A DNA stretch of 64,000 nucleotides from Paludibacteraceae bacterium (GTDB taxonomy: Bacteria; Bacteroidota; Bacteroidia; Bacteroidales; Paludibacteraceae), in the NCBI GenBank assembly GCA_905235225.1, contig CAJOKE010000018.1, forward strand, positions 41,218 to 105,217, in the 5' to 3' direction. The notes under the pieces are model-generated. The model saw only the letters and a list, made by a program, of their open reading frames with translations, made no database searches and had not been told where the DNA came from. A program made the position numbers and the translations under genes. Positions 18,046-26,852 of the stretch are shown here, one piece after another (positions within the stretch are counted from its first letter, which is position 1; each line of letters begins with the position of its first letter).

Positions 18046-19535
18046 TGGCAAACTTTCAGAAACTAACCTCTCGTTCAGAGGATTATTCCAAGTGGTACAA
18101 TGAATTAGTAGTTAAAGCCGACTTGGCGGAACAATCTGCAGTCCGCGGATGTATGGTTATTAAACCTTACGGATATGCGATATGGGAAACCATTCAGCAT
18201 GAATTAGATCGCCGATTCAAGGAACAGGGCGTCAAGAACGCATATTTCCCTTTGCTGATTCCCAAATCTTTCCTGAGTCGTGAAGCGGAACACGTAGAAG
18301 GCTTTGCCAAAGAGTGTGCAGTTGTCACCCACCACCGTTTGATGAATGACCCGAATGGCAAAGGTGTTGTCGTTGATCCGAATGCCAAATTGGAAGAGGA
18401 ATTGATTATTCGTCCGACTTCCGAAACAATTATCTGGTCCACCTACAAGAACTGGATTTCATCCTACCGCGACCTGCCCATCCTTTGTAATCAATGGTGC
18501 AATGTGATGCGTTGGGAAATGCGTACACGCCTGTTCTTACGAACCGCCGAATTCCTTTGGCAAGAAGGACATACAGCACACGCGACTAAAGAGGAAGCAG
18601 AAGATTATGCCCGCAAGATGTTAGATGTGTATGCTGATTTTGTCGAAAACGTAATGGCAATTCCTGTTGTAAAAGGAGTTAAATCACCTAACGAGCGTTT
18701 TGCCGGTGCGCTAAACACCTATTGCATTGAAGCCATGATGCAGGACGGAAAAGCATTACAAGCAGGAACATCGCATTTCCTCGGGCAAAACTTTGCCAAA
18801 TCCTTCGATGTCCAGTTCTTGAGCAAAGAGAACAAGTATGAGTATGTTTGGGCTACCTCATGGGGAGTTTCTACTCGTTTGATGGGTGCCTTGATTATGA
18901 CACACTCCGATGACAACGGTCTTGTTCTCCCCCCGCATCTTGCTCCGATTCAGATTGTACTTGTACCGATTTACAAGACAGAAGAACAATTAAATGCCAT
19001 TCTTGATCGCATGAACCCTGTTCTTGACAACCTCAAGAAAGCCGGTGTACGTATCAAAGTGGATACAACGGATAAATATACTCCGGGATACAAGTTTGCC
19101 GATTATGAACTCAAAGGAGTACCTGTTCGTTTAGCTATGGGTGGTAGAGATTTGGAGAACGGAACCATTGAAGTGGCTCGACGTGACACCCTGACAAAAG
19201 AAACCGTCACTCTCGATGGAATCGAAGAAAAACTGCTGTCCCTGCTTGAGGAAATACAAAAGAATTGCTATGACAAAGCACTCCGTTACCGCATTGCCAA
19301 TACCCGTGAGTGCAATAGCTATGAGGAATTCAAAGAGGAGATAAAGAAAGGCGGATTCCTTCTCTGCCATTGGGATGGTACTCCCGAAACGGAAGAACGC
19401 ATAAAGGAAGAAACAAAAGCAACGATTCGCTGTATTCCGTTAGAGGCACTTCCCGGCTACAAAGAAGAACCGGGCGTATGTATGGTTACCGGCAAACCTT
19501 CACCACGCCGCGTTGTATTTGCAATTGCTTATTAA
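18045..19535 (+). CDS. proS: Prolyl-tRNA synthetase, archaeal/eukaryotic type
   Basis: Class II synthetase for proline. The N-terminus [20 protein letters not shown] and [18 protein letters not shown] define the ProS type 3 (archaeal-like) form, which lacks the bacterial INS editing insertion. Motif 2 is [20 protein letters not shown] and motif 3 lies near [12 protein letters not shown]. The C-terminal part carries the zinc-like/anticodon region ending in the usual aromatic residue (AIAY). 496 aa is standard for Bacteroidales. Translation is probably coupled to pdxB through a one-base overlap. Confidence 0.96.
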   Translation: MANFQKLTSRSEDYSKWYNELVVKADLAEQSAVRGCMVIKPYGYAIWETIQHELDRRFKEQGVKNAYFPLLIPKSFLSREAEHVEGFAKECAVVTHHRLMNDPNGKGVVVDPNAKLEEELIIRPTSETIIWSTYKNWISSYRDLPILCNQWCNVMRWEMRTRLFLRTAEFLWQEGHTAHATKEEAEDYARKMLDVYADFVENVMAIPVVKGVKSPNERFAGALNTYCIEAMMQDGKALQAGTSHFLGQNFAKSFDVQFLSKENKYEYVWATSWGVSTRLMGALIMTHSDDNGLVLPPHLAPIQIVLVPIYKTEEQLNAILDRMNPVLDNLKKAGVRIKVDTTDKYTPGYKFADYELKGVPVRLAMGGRDLENGTIEVARRDTLTKETVTLDGIEEKLLSLLEEIQKNCYDKALRYRIANTRECNSYEEFKEEIKKGGFLLCHWDGTPETEERIKEETKATIRCIPLEALPGYKEEPGVCMVTGKPSPRRVVFAIAY

Positions 19536-19565
19536 GGCACAGTTTTTGCATGTAGCAGTCTAACC

Positions 19566-20147
19566 ATGCGCAAACTGCTATCAATCATACTATTAATTAT
19601 GGCAGCGAGCTTTATGCCCGCTGCCGCTGCATTGTCTGATTCCATTCCGATGTTGGTTCAAGGAAATGATACATTCTACCTTGCCTTCTTACGGGATGTA
19701 TATGTTTACCCTCCTTTGAAATTCAACAGCAAGAAACAGGAACGTTTCTATTGGAAAACTGTTCGCGATGTCAAAAAAACGCTCCCGTATGCCAAATCAA
19801 TTACAAAAGACATGGCTTATGCAGATGCAGAATTGGCTAAATTGACTACAGACAAGGAGCGACGCCAATGGTGGCGAAAATATGAGCGTTACCTCTTCAA
19901 AAAATACGAAAAAGACTTCCGAGGCATGTACGCATCTCAAGGCAGAATGCTAATGAAACTAATGGACAGGGAGTCTGATCACACCAGTTATGAGTTAATC
20001 AAACAATACCGCGGTAAGGCTGCTGCTGATTTTTGGCAATTTGTTGCCAAATTGTTCAAGAATGACCTTAAAGAAGGATATGACGGTAATGACAAGGACC
20101 GCATCATCGAGCGGGTCATCACATTGGTGGAAGCCGGACAATTATAG
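19566..20147 (+). CDS. DUF4294 family exported protein
   Basis: Small secreted protein of a Bacteroidota-specific family. A signal peptide (MRKLLSIILLIMAASFMPAAA) is followed by DSIPMLVQGNDTFYLAFLRD, then a highly basic helical part (KKQERFYWKTVRDVKKTLPYAK; ERRQWWRKYERYLFKKYEKD) and MKLMDRESDHTSYELIKQYR, the most family-specific region. 193 aa is typical. Function unknown. Last gene of the panC run; its end overlaps the convergent RNB gene by 6 bp. Confidence 0.85.
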   Translation: MRKLLSIILLIMAASFMPAAAALSDSIPMLVQGNDTFYLAFLRDVYVYPPLKFNSKKQERFYWKTVRDVKKTLPYAKSITKDMAYADAELAKLTTDKERRQWWRKYERYLFKKYEKDFRGMYASQGRMLMKLMDRESDHTSYELIKQYRGKAAADFWQFVAKLFKNDLKEGYDGNDKDRIIERVITLVEAGQL

Positions 20148-21488
20148 GATGTCCGCCAATCGGAGATCAATTTGATGCCGCTCTATATCTGCTCTGACCA
20201 CAAGGACTTTTAACTTATCGCCGATAGTAAACGTCTTGCCGCTTTGTTCACCGATAAGCCGATAGTTCTTCTCATCATAAAACATATAATCACCTTTGAC
20301 AAGGTCTGTGATATGAATCAATCCTTCACAGCGGTTTCCCTCTAACTGAACGAACACTCCGAATTCTGTTACACTGACAATCGTCCCGACAAACTCTTCG
20401 CCGAGATGATCATGCATCCAGATGGTCTGCATAACCGAATCACGTTCTTCCATTTGGGCGTTCTGCTCCATCGCAGAACAATGCTCACATGCTTCTTCAA
20501 GGTCACGATGCACATTATTCTGGTAGGATTTGGTACGCTCACCCAATATAACTTGCGCCACTAAACGGTGTACCATCATGTCGGGATACCGGCGGATAGG
20601 TGATGTGAAATGGGTATAATAATCAAAAGCCAACCCGTAATGCCCTATATTTTTTGTGGAATATACAGCTTTGGCCATGGCCCGGATTGTGAGCAACTCT
20701 ATAACTGAAGGTAAAACACGGTCACCCATTTTTCGTTTGAAGGCAGCCAACTTGCCCAGCTTTTCATAGTCAGGTTTATCATGAACACGATAGACAAACT
20801 CATGCCCCCTGCGTCCCATCTCCGTCGCAATAGTTCGGTTGGCAAGCAACATAAACTCCTCTATCAAATGGTGCGCATCATTTGATTGCTCAAAATAAAT
20901 ATCTGTCGGATGACCGTTTTCATCAAGGCGGAAGCGTACTTCATCCTGCTCTAATGCCAATGCTCCGGCATCCATCCTCGCCTGCCGCATTTTCTTTGCC
21001 AAGTCATTCAATGCGAATATTATATCCGATATAGGATGTGCCTGACGGCCGTTCATAATATCCCATACTTCATCATAATTGAACCGATAGTCACTACGGA
21101 TAACGGTGCGGCATACCTTATACTTGAGAACTTGCGCCTCGGAATCCATAGTAAATATCACCGACATACATAATTTGTCTTCATTGGGACGAAGTGAACA
21201 CAAGTCATTACACAACTCCTCCGGTAACATTGGTGCCACATGGTCAACGTAATAAATACTGGTACCACGTTCATAGGCTTCGTTATCAATATCATCGCCA
21301 GGATGAACATAATGTGTCACATCGGCAATATGTACACCGATAAGAAAAGTTCCGTCATCTTGTTTTCTAAAGGACAAGGCATCGTCAAAGTCCTTGGCGT
21401 CTGCCGGATCTATGGTGAACGTCAACTCATCGCGCATATCACGACGACGGACAATTTCATCCTTTAAATTGGCTTCTCGAATGAGCAT
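20142..21488 (-). CDS. RNB-S1 ribonuclease lacking the N-terminal half of RNase R
   Basis: 3'-5' exoribonuclease of the RNase II/R family. The catalytic RNB motif LTFTIDPADAKDFDDALSFR keeps all acidic metal ligands and HFTSPIRRYPDMMVHRLV is intact; the C-terminal S1 domain runs from GEEFVGTIVSVTEFGVFVQL to the end. What is missing is the N-terminal winged helix and both cold-shock domains, roughly 250 residues of a normal RNase R (about 700 aa). It is not just an interrupted gene: I chose ATG 21488 because a complete promoter (21514-21545) lies directly upstream. The track start at 21638 overlaps that promoter and encodes no domain. Length becomes 448 aa. Confidence 0.88.
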   Translation of the reverse strand: MLIREANLKDEIVRRRDMRDELTFTIDPADAKDFDDALSFRKQDDGTFLIGVHIADVTHYVHPGDDIDNEAYERGTSIYYVDHVAPMLPEELCNDLCSLRPNEDKLCMSVIFTMDSEAQVLKYKVCRTVIRSDYRFNYDEVWDIMNGRQAHPISDIIFALNDLAKKMRQARMDAGALALEQDEVRFRLDENGHPTDIYFEQSNDAHHLIEEFMLLANRTIATEMGRRGHEFVYRVHDKPDYEKLGKLAAFKRKMGDRVLPSVIELLTIRAMAKAVYSTKNIGHYGLAFDYYTHFTSPIRRYPDMMVHRLVAQVILGERTKSYQNNVHRDLEEACEHCSAMEQNAQMEERDSVMQTIWMHDHLGEEFVGTIVSVTEFGVFVQLEGNRCEGLIHITDLVKGDYMFYDEKNYRLIGEQSGKTFTIGDKLKVLVVRADIERHQIDLRLADIL

Positions 21489-21513
21489 AACACTATAATT
21501 TCCAAATTCCGTG

Positions 21514-21545
21514 CAAAGATAATACATTTTCACCACATACACAAA
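21514..21545 (-). promoter_or_regulatory. Promoter for the RNB-S1 ribonuclease gene
   Basis: Minus strand: TTTG, 20 bp, TATCTTTG; predicted start about 19 nt before ATG 21488. It supports a short protein as the native product. Confidence 0.8.
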
Positions 21546-21642
21546 TATGCCCGGACTTTTCCTGCATATTGGCTCCAAATTACAATGTACACGCAAAAAA
21601 AAGATAAAAATGACTACAAAAATGTTTTTTTCAGGCAAAATA

Positions 21643-21673
21643 TTGCATATATCCGAAAAATGTGTTACCTTTG
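21643..21673 (+). promoter_or_regulatory. Promoter for the pyrE-like operon
   Basis: TTGC (weak -33), about 20 bp, TACCTTTG at 21666. Places the start of the coding region at ATG 21695 rather than 21662. Confidence 0.7.
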
Positions 21674-21694
21674 TGCGCTGATTGGTTGACGAAA

Positions 21695-22345
21695 ATGAAA
21701 ACTGTTAAAACATTGGAGAGGCTGATGGCGGAACGCCTGTTAGCTCTCAAGGCGATAAAGTTTCAGCCGACAAGTCCGTTCCTGTGGGGAAATGGATGGG
21801 AATCGCCCATCTATTGCGATGACCGAAAGATTTTGTCATACCCTAAAGAACGAGATTTCCTGAAATTGGAAATGTCACGCGTTTTGGCGGAAACGTTTCC
21901 ATCGGTAGATGTGATTGCCGGTATTGCAACAAATGCGATTGCTGCAGGCGTACTGGTGGCTCACCAGCTTAGTTTACCGTTTATTTACGCATATCCGTTT
22001 CCAAAAGACCATGGATTGGAGAATCAGATTGAAGGAGATCTGCGTCCGCACCAGAATGTCGTGATTATAGAAAACCAAGTGGCTATTGGTGATAATTGCC
22101 AAAAGGTTATTGAAGCTATTCGTAACAACGGCTGTAATGTTTTAGGGGTGGTTACACTTATGGATTATGAATTGGAGTTAGGACACCAGGTACTCGCTGA
22201 CGCTAATGTACCGTTAGTGCCGCTGACTAATTTCTCCACCCTCATGGATACCGCCAAAGAACTTGGTTACATATCCCTCGACACTGCAAAAATCGTTAAT
22301 ACGTGGCATAAAGACCCAGATAAATGGACTAAAAAACATGTCTGA
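21695..22345 (+). CDS. pyrE: Orotate phosphoribosyltransferase homologue with eroded PRPP site
   Basis: By overall sequence and by its SRPBCC neighbour this is the Bacteroidales pyrE position: LLALKAIKFQPTSPFLWGNG, SPIYCDDRKILSYPKER and PKDHGLENQIEGDL are typical. However the core phosphoribosyltransferase motif, usually like VVVVEDLISTGGS, here reads VVIIENQVAIGDN, the usual VATGAI reads IATNAI, and the Arg/Lys of the YVR(K) segment before KDHG are replaced (YAYPFP). These are the PRPP-binding and catalytic positions, in an otherwise intact 216-aa frame, so catalytic activity is doubtful. It may be a divergent enzyme or a non-catalytic paralogue; the symbol records homology only. Overlaps the SRPBCC gene by 8 bp. 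Confidence 0.75.
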   Translation: MKTVKTLERLMAERLLALKAIKFQPTSPFLWGNGWESPIYCDDRKILSYPKERDFLKLEMSRVLAETFPSVDVIAGIATNAIAAGVLVAHQLSLPFIYAYPFPKDHGLENQIEGDLRPHQNVVIIENQVAIGDNCQKVIEAIRNNGCNVLGVVTLMDYELELGHQVLADANVPLVPLTNFSTLMDTAKELGYISLDTAKIVNTWHKDPDKWTKKHV

Positions 22346-22769
22346 ACAAAAATACGAAAGCAAAATACAATCTATACCGGCTCCGGTAGCGCAGATTTAC
22401 CCTGTTTTGAGTAATCTTAATAACCTCAACAGGGTCAAAGACATGCTGCCCGCAGATAAAGTGTCCGACTTGGAGATTTCCGAGGATGTAATTAAAATGA
22501 AAGTGGACGGATTGGGACAAAAGGTAGCGATACGAATCGTCGAACGAATTGATAATGACACTATCAAATTCGGGCTTGATAATGTTCCCATGGACGTGCA
22601 TTTCTGGATTCAACTCAAAGAAGTTTCCTCTGCGGATACCCGTGTCAAACTCACAGTCAAAGCGGATATTCCCATGTTCTTCCGCATGATGTTAGAATCA
22701 AAAATACAAAAAGGCTTGGATGACGCAGCCATAATGCTCACACAATTCCCATATTCTCAATGGTCATGA
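22338..22769 (+). CDS. SRPBCC (START-like) family protein
   Basis: Helix-grip domain of 143 aa that could bind a hydrophobic ligand. The N-terminus YESKIQSIPAPVAQIYPVLSNLNNL is the typical first strand and helix; a long C-terminal helix (MMLESKIQKGLDDAAIMLTQ) closes the fold. ATG 22338 is used because the longer track ORF lies within the pyrE-like gene. It overlaps that gene by 8 bp and psd by 4 bp, so the three are likely translationally coupled. This pairing is common in Bacteroidales as I recall, but the ligand is unknown. Confidence 0.82.
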   Translation: MSEQKYESKIQSIPAPVAQIYPVLSNLNNLNRVKDMLPADKVSDLEISEDVIKMKVDGLGQKVAIRIVERIDNDTIKFGLDNVPMDVHFWIQLKEVSSADTRVKLTVKADIPMFFRMMLESKIQKGLDDAAIMLTQFPYSQWS

Positions 22770-23431
22770 AACGATTACATGTACATCGCGAAGGGCGAAA
22801 CATTATTATCGGATTAGTTTTCCTCTTGTTCGCCATCAATGTCCCTGTTTATCTCTATGTTAATCACTGGGTATTTGCTATCACACTCCTATTGACAGCG
22901 GCTTTATTGGTGTTTGTTACTTATTTTTTCCGTAATCCGGTTCGGGTACTCGAGGTGGATGACCCTAATTTTATCATAGCCCCTGCGGATGGAAGGGTTG
23001 TGGTTATTGAACCTACCAAAGAAAATGACTATTTTCATGACGAACGGCTGCAAGTAAGTATTTTCATGTCACCCTTTAACGTACATGCCAACTGGTATCC
23101 CATTGAGGGGGAAATATTGGTTTCGGAACACCAGAAGGGACGGCATAAAGGGGCTTGGTTACCAAAATCCTCTACCGAAAACGAACGTTCTCTCGTTGTT
23201 ATTGAGACACCGTCTAAAGTACGAATTGCCGTTCGCCAAATTGCCGGAGCTATGGCACGCCGTATCGTCACCTATGCCAAAGTCGGCAACAAATCCATGC
23301 GTAACCATCACCTCGGATTTATCAAACTCGGCTCAAGAGTTGATATGTACCTGCCTCTTGATACCGAGATGTTTGTAGAGGTCGGCGATCACGTTCGCGG
23401 AAATGAAACCATTATCGGAAGAATCAATTGA
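22766..23431 (+). CDS. psd: Phosphatidylserine decarboxylase proenzyme
   Basis: Makes phosphatidylethanolamine at the inner membrane. Short (about 221 aa) type with one N-terminal hydrophobic region of two segments (IIIGLVFLLFAINVPVYLYV; FAITLLLTAALLVFVTYFF), then FRNPVR, IIAPADGRVVVIE, SIFMSPFNVHANWYPIEG and the self-cleavage region LGFIKLGSRVDMYLP; cleavage is between G and S. The LGSR form is usual for this short class. ATG 22766 overlaps the previous stop (ATGA); 22760 is possible. pssA, a frequent neighbour, is absent here; deoC follows after 35 bp. Confidence 0.92.
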   Translation: MKRLHVHREGRNIIIGLVFLLFAINVPVYLYVNHWVFAITLLLTAALLVFVTYFFRNPVRVLEVDDPNFIIAPADGRVVVIEPTKENDYFHDERLQVSIFMSPFNVHANWYPIEGEILVSEHQKGRHKGAWLPKSSTENERSLVVIETPSKVRIAVRQIAGAMARRIVTYAKVGNKSMRNHHLGFIKLGSRVDMYLPLDTEMFVEVGDHVRGNETIIGRIN

Positions 23432-23466
23432 CAATGACAATATATTAACAACTAAATCTTTATACC

Positions 23467-24348
23467 ATGGACAAATTTCAAGAATTATTCGCGCAATATC
23501 CTTTTGCGCTAACAGACGAACAAGTAAAAGCCAATGTGGCTGACATCCTCGCAAAGCATTTTGACGAGAACAACAACATTGATGTATGGAAAGAGTGTCT
23601 GCATCAAATCGACCTTACTACACTTAGTGCAGATGACACCATCGCCAAAGTAGAAGGTATGGCCAAAGCTGTCAACGACTTGGATAAGAACTATCCCGGC
23701 GTGCCTAATGTGGCTGCTATATGCGTTTATCCGGCTATGGTTGAATACGTTCGCAAAGCACTCAAAGATCCGAATTTCAATATCGCTTGCGTGACCGGAG
23801 TCTTCCCATCTTCCCAAAGTTTCTTGGAAGTCAAGGTGGCTGAAACCGCTCTGGCACTCAAAGCCGGTGCTACGGAAATAGACATCGTTCTTTCTGTTGG
23901 TAAGTTCCTTGAGGGACGCTACCAAGAGTGCTTCGATGAAATTGCAGAACTCAAAGCTGTTTGCGGGAACCACCATCTCAAAGTTATTCTCGAAACAGGT
24001 ATGCTACGTAACTGCGAGAATATTTGGAAAGCCTCTATCCTCGCTATGGCAGCCGGAGCTGATTTCATTAAAACATCTACCGGCAAGATTGCTGTCAATG
24101 CCACTCCCGAAGCTACTTACGTAATGTGTCAGGCTATCAAAGCTTGGAAAGAGAAAACCGGAATAAAGATTTGCTACAAACCTGCCGGTGGCGTAAGTAC
24201 CACAGCCGAGGCTGTACAACACTTCACCCTTGTTAAAGAAATCCTTGGCGAAGAGTGGCTCAACAATGAATCCTTCCGTTTCGGCGCAAGCCGGCTCGCA
24301 AACAATCTGCTAAGCAGTATCGTTGGCAAAGAAGTCAAATACTTCTAA
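23467..24348 (+). CDS. deoC: Deoxyribose-phosphate aldolase
   Basis: Class I aldolase that splits 2-deoxyribose 5-phosphate into glyceraldehyde 3-phosphate and acetaldehyde. Active-site segments: LKVILETGML, DFIKTSTGK (Schiff-base Lys) and ICYKPAGGVSTTAEA (second Lys). 293 aa includes an N-terminal helical extension compared with E. coli (259 aa), as in other Bacteroidales. Last gene of the pyrE-like run; a perfect 13-bp terminator stem follows. The aldehyde dehydrogenase at 26853 could handle aldehydes, but it is in a separate transcript. Confidence 0.95.
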   Translation: MDKFQELFAQYPFALTDEQVKANVADILAKHFDENNNIDVWKECLHQIDLTTLSADDTIAKVEGMAKAVNDLDKNYPGVPNVAAICVYPAMVEYVRKALKDPNFNIACVTGVFPSSQSFLEVKVAETALALKAGATEIDIVLSVGKFLEGRYQECFDEIAELKAVCGNHHLKVILETGMLRNCENIWKASILAMAAGADFIKTSTGKIAVNATPEATYVMCQAIKAWKEKTGIKICYKPAGGVSTTAEAVQHFTLVKEILGEEWLNNESFRFGASRLANNLLSSIVGKEVKYF

Positions 24349-24373
24349 ATCTGCTCATTTACAGATAATCATT

Positions 24374-24406
24374 AAAGAAAGATGGCATAAAGAGCCATCT
24401 TTCTTT
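24374..24406 (+). terminator. Rho-independent terminator after deoC
   Basis: AAAGAAAGATGGC pairs perfectly with GCCATCTTTCTTT around loop ATAAAGA, followed by a T-rich tract. Confidence 0.9.
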
Positions 24407-24422
24407 TTATTTTACAAATAAA

Positions 24423-24454
24423 TTTGTAACTCCCGTTTTTTTGTTGTACCTTTG
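24423..24454 (+). promoter_or_regulatory. Promoter for NfnAB-like operon
   Basis: TTTG, 20 bp, TACCTTTG; leader about 20 nt to ATG 24483. Confidence 0.8.
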
Positions 24455-24482
24455 CGCCATAAATGCGCTAAATACTATTGAT

Positions 24483-26843
24483 ATGAATAAAATTATAAGC
24501 AAACGTTTCTTTTCAGACAATGTAGCGGAATTAGTTGTTGAGGCTCCCCTTATTGCCCGCAGTCGTCGGGCAGGACACTTTGTCATTGTCCGCGTGGACG
24601 AACACTCCGAACGGATGCCGCTTACAATTAGCGATGCGGATATACAGGCCGGTACAATCACATTGGTTGTACAACGTATCGGTGTCTCCACCGCTAAACT
24701 TTGCGCTATGAACGTCGGCGATGAACTCGCTGACCTTGTCGGACCTTTGGGTAAAGCAACGGATATTCGCAAATTCGGAACAGTTGTTTGTGCGTGTGGC
24801 GGTGTCGGTGCTGCACCTATGCTACCGATTGCACAGGCACTCAAAGCTGCCGGGAACCGCGTTATCACGGTTTTAGCCGCACGAAACAAAGACCTTATTA
24901 TTCTTAAAGACCAACTTGCACGTTACTCCGATGAGATTATCGTTATGACCGATGATGGCACTATGGGGCAAAAAGGTGTGGTTACAGTCGGTGTCGAGCA
25001 GGTTATCAATCGGGAAAAAGTGGATAAATGTATCGCTATCGGTCCCGCTATTATGATGAAGTTTGTGTCACTTACTACTGCTAAATACAATATCCCGACC
25101 GAAGCCAGCCTGAACACAATCATGGTGGATGGTACCGGAATGTGTGGAGCATGCCGCGTTACTGTGGGCGGTAAAACCAGATTTGTCTGTGTCGATGGTC
25201 CCGAATTCGATGCACATCAAGTCGATTGGGATGAAATGATGTCCCGACTGCGCTCATACAAATCCGAAGAAATCGAGGCTTACGAACAATTTAACAATGG
25301 CACTGTAGTCACGAAAGATGCCAATAAAGCTGCAACAAGGCTGCAACAAGGCTGCAACGATAACCTTAATTCTGCCTCCAAACCGACAGAGGGCGGTCGC
25401 GATGCCGAGTGGAGAGTTTCTTTGCGGCAGACACTCAAACCTAAAGAGCGTTCCGCAATTGAACGTGTCAAAATGCCCGAACTTGACCCTGCTTATCGTG
25501 CTACCAAACTCCGCGAAGAAGTGAATAAAGGACTAACGCCGGAAATGGCACTGCTGGAATCAAAACGCTGTCTCGATTGCGCCAACCCGGGCTGCGTCAA
25601 AGGGTGTCCCGTCAATATTGATATCCCCGGATTCATAAAACATATTGAAGCCGGCGACATTAACGGTGCATACGAGGTTATTAAACAGAGCAGCAGCCTG
25701 CCCGCTGTTTGCGGACGTGTCTGCCCGCAGGAGAAACAATGTGAAGCACAGTGTATTCATCTCAAAATGAACTCCAAGCCTGTTGCCATCGGATACCTCG
25801 AACGGTTCGTTGCAGACAATGCCGCTCAACCAAACAATATCCAACCTGCAAACGCAAGCAAAACAGCAACGAAAGTCGCAGTCGTCGGTTCAGGTCCTGC
25901 CGGATTGACTTTTGCCGGCGACATGGCTAAATACGGCTATCAAGTAACCGTCTTTGAAGCACTGCATGAAATCGGCGGTGTACTCAAATATGGTATCCCT
26001 GAATTCCGTCTGCCAAACAGTATCGTGGATAAAGAGATTGACGGACTACGCAAAATGGGGGTTGAATTCTGCAAAGATACCATTATCGGCAAAACTATCT
26101 CCATGAACGATCTCAAAGCACAAGGCTACAAGGCAGTATTTGTCGGTTCAGGTGCCGGATTGCCGCGCTTCATGAATATTCCGGGCGAAAACCTTAACGG
26201 TGTAATGTCCTGTAATGAATACCTCACACGTGTCAACCTTATGGACGCTTCCGATAAAACTTCCGATACGCCCTTACTATATGGCAAGAACGTAATTGTT
26301 GTTGGCGGAGGAAACACTGCCATGGACGCTGTACGCACAGCAAAACGGCTCGGTGCCGAACATGCAACTATCGTCTATCGGCGCAGCGAAGATGAAATGC
26401 CCGCCCGAATTGAAGAGATAAAGCACGCCAAAGAAGAAGGTATAGAATTTATGACACTTCATAATCCCGTTGAGTACCATGCGGACGAAAACGGTCGTGT
26501 TAATGAAGCCGTCCTTCAAATCATGGAATTGGGCGAACCCGATGAATCCGGACGCCGCAGTCCTGTTCCTGTTGAGGGAAAGACCATAACCATGCCTGTT
26601 GACTTGGTCATTGTAGCTGTCGGTGTCAGCCCGAATCCCCTTATTCCAAGAGCAGTCCAAGGACTGGAGATTTCCCCAAAAGGTACTATCGTAGTCGGCA
26701 ACGACAATATGCAGTCCAATATACCCGCTATTTTCGCCGGCGGAGATATTGTCCGAGGTGGTGCAACCGTAATTTTGGCAATGTCCGATGGACGAAAAGC
26801 CGCTGCCGCCATGCACAACTATCTTCAAACCCATCAAGACTGA
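24483..26843 (+). CDS. NfnA-NfnB-like fusion flavoprotein (ferredoxin-NADP reductase/glutamate synthase small-chain type)
   Basis: One chain of about 786 aa joining two modules. Residues 1-270: FNR/PyrK-like FAD and NAD(P) domain with a 2Fe-2S site (MCGACRVTV, then FVCVDG). Residues 330-786: GltD/NfnB-like domain with 4Fe-4S cysteines CLDCANPGCVKGCP and CGRVCPQEKQCEAQC, FAD loop GSGPAGLTFAGDMAKYGYQV, and NADP loop VGGGNTAMDAV. Separate NfnA/NfnB carry out bifurcating transhydrogenation; fused forms are usual in Bacteroidales and often annotated as DHOD-NAD subunit/glutamate synthase. Bifurcation is not proven. The linker (residues 281-293) is encoded by an in-frame 11-bp tandem repeat. Start ATG 24483 follows the promoter. 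Aldehyde dehydrogenase and miaB follow. Confidence 0.9.
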   Translation: MNKIISKRFFSDNVAELVVEAPLIARSRRAGHFVIVRVDEHSERMPLTISDADIQAGTITLVVQRIGVSTAKLCAMNVGDELADLVGPLGKATDIRKFGTVVCACGGVGAAPMLPIAQALKAAGNRVITVLAARNKDLIILKDQLARYSDEIIVMTDDGTMGQKGVVTVGVEQVINREKVDKCIAIGPAIMMKFVSLTTAKYNIPTEASLNTIMVDGTGMCGACRVTVGGKTRFVCVDGPEFDAHQVDWDEMMSRLRSYKSEEIEAYEQFNNGTVVTKDANKAATRLQQGCNDNLNSASKPTEGGRDAEWRVSLRQTLKPKERSAIERVKMPELDPAYRATKLREEVNKGLTPEMALLESKRCLDCANPGCVKGCPVNIDIPGFIKHIEAGDINGAYEVIKQSSSLPAVCGRVCPQEKQCEAQCIHLKMNSKPVAIGYLERFVADNAAQPNNIQPANASKTATKVAVVGSGPAGLTFAGDMAKYGYQVTVFEALHEIGGVLKYGIPEFRLPNSIVDKEIDGLRKMGVEFCKDTIIGKTISMNDLKAQGYKAVFVGSGAGLPRFMNIPGENLNGVMSCNEYLTRVNLMDASDKTSDTPLLYGKNVIVVGGGNTAMDAVRTAKRLGAEHATIVYRRSEDEMPARIEEIKHAKEEGIEFMTLHNPVEYHADENGRVNEAVLQIMELGEPDESGRRSPVPVEGKTITMPVDLVIVAVGVSPNPLIPRAVQGLEISPKGTIVVGNDNMQSNIPAIFAGGDIVRGGATVILAMSDGRKAAAAMHNYLQTHQD
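25329..25361 (+). repeat. 11-bp tandem repeat inside the NfnAB-like gene linker
   Basis: GCTGCAACAAG at 25329 and 25340, then GCTGCAACGAT at 25351. Three units of 11 bp span 33 bp, so the frame is kept and each unit is read in a different frame (AATRLQQGCND). It encodes the inter-domain linker. Confidence 0.9.
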
Positions 26844-26852
26844 CATTAGCAA

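Noticed and set aside
22766-23431. Inactive phosphatidylserine decarboxylase because LGST is LGSR
   Set aside because: The short PSD class uses the GSR form at the cleavage site as I know it, so the Ser needed for pyruvoyl formation is present.
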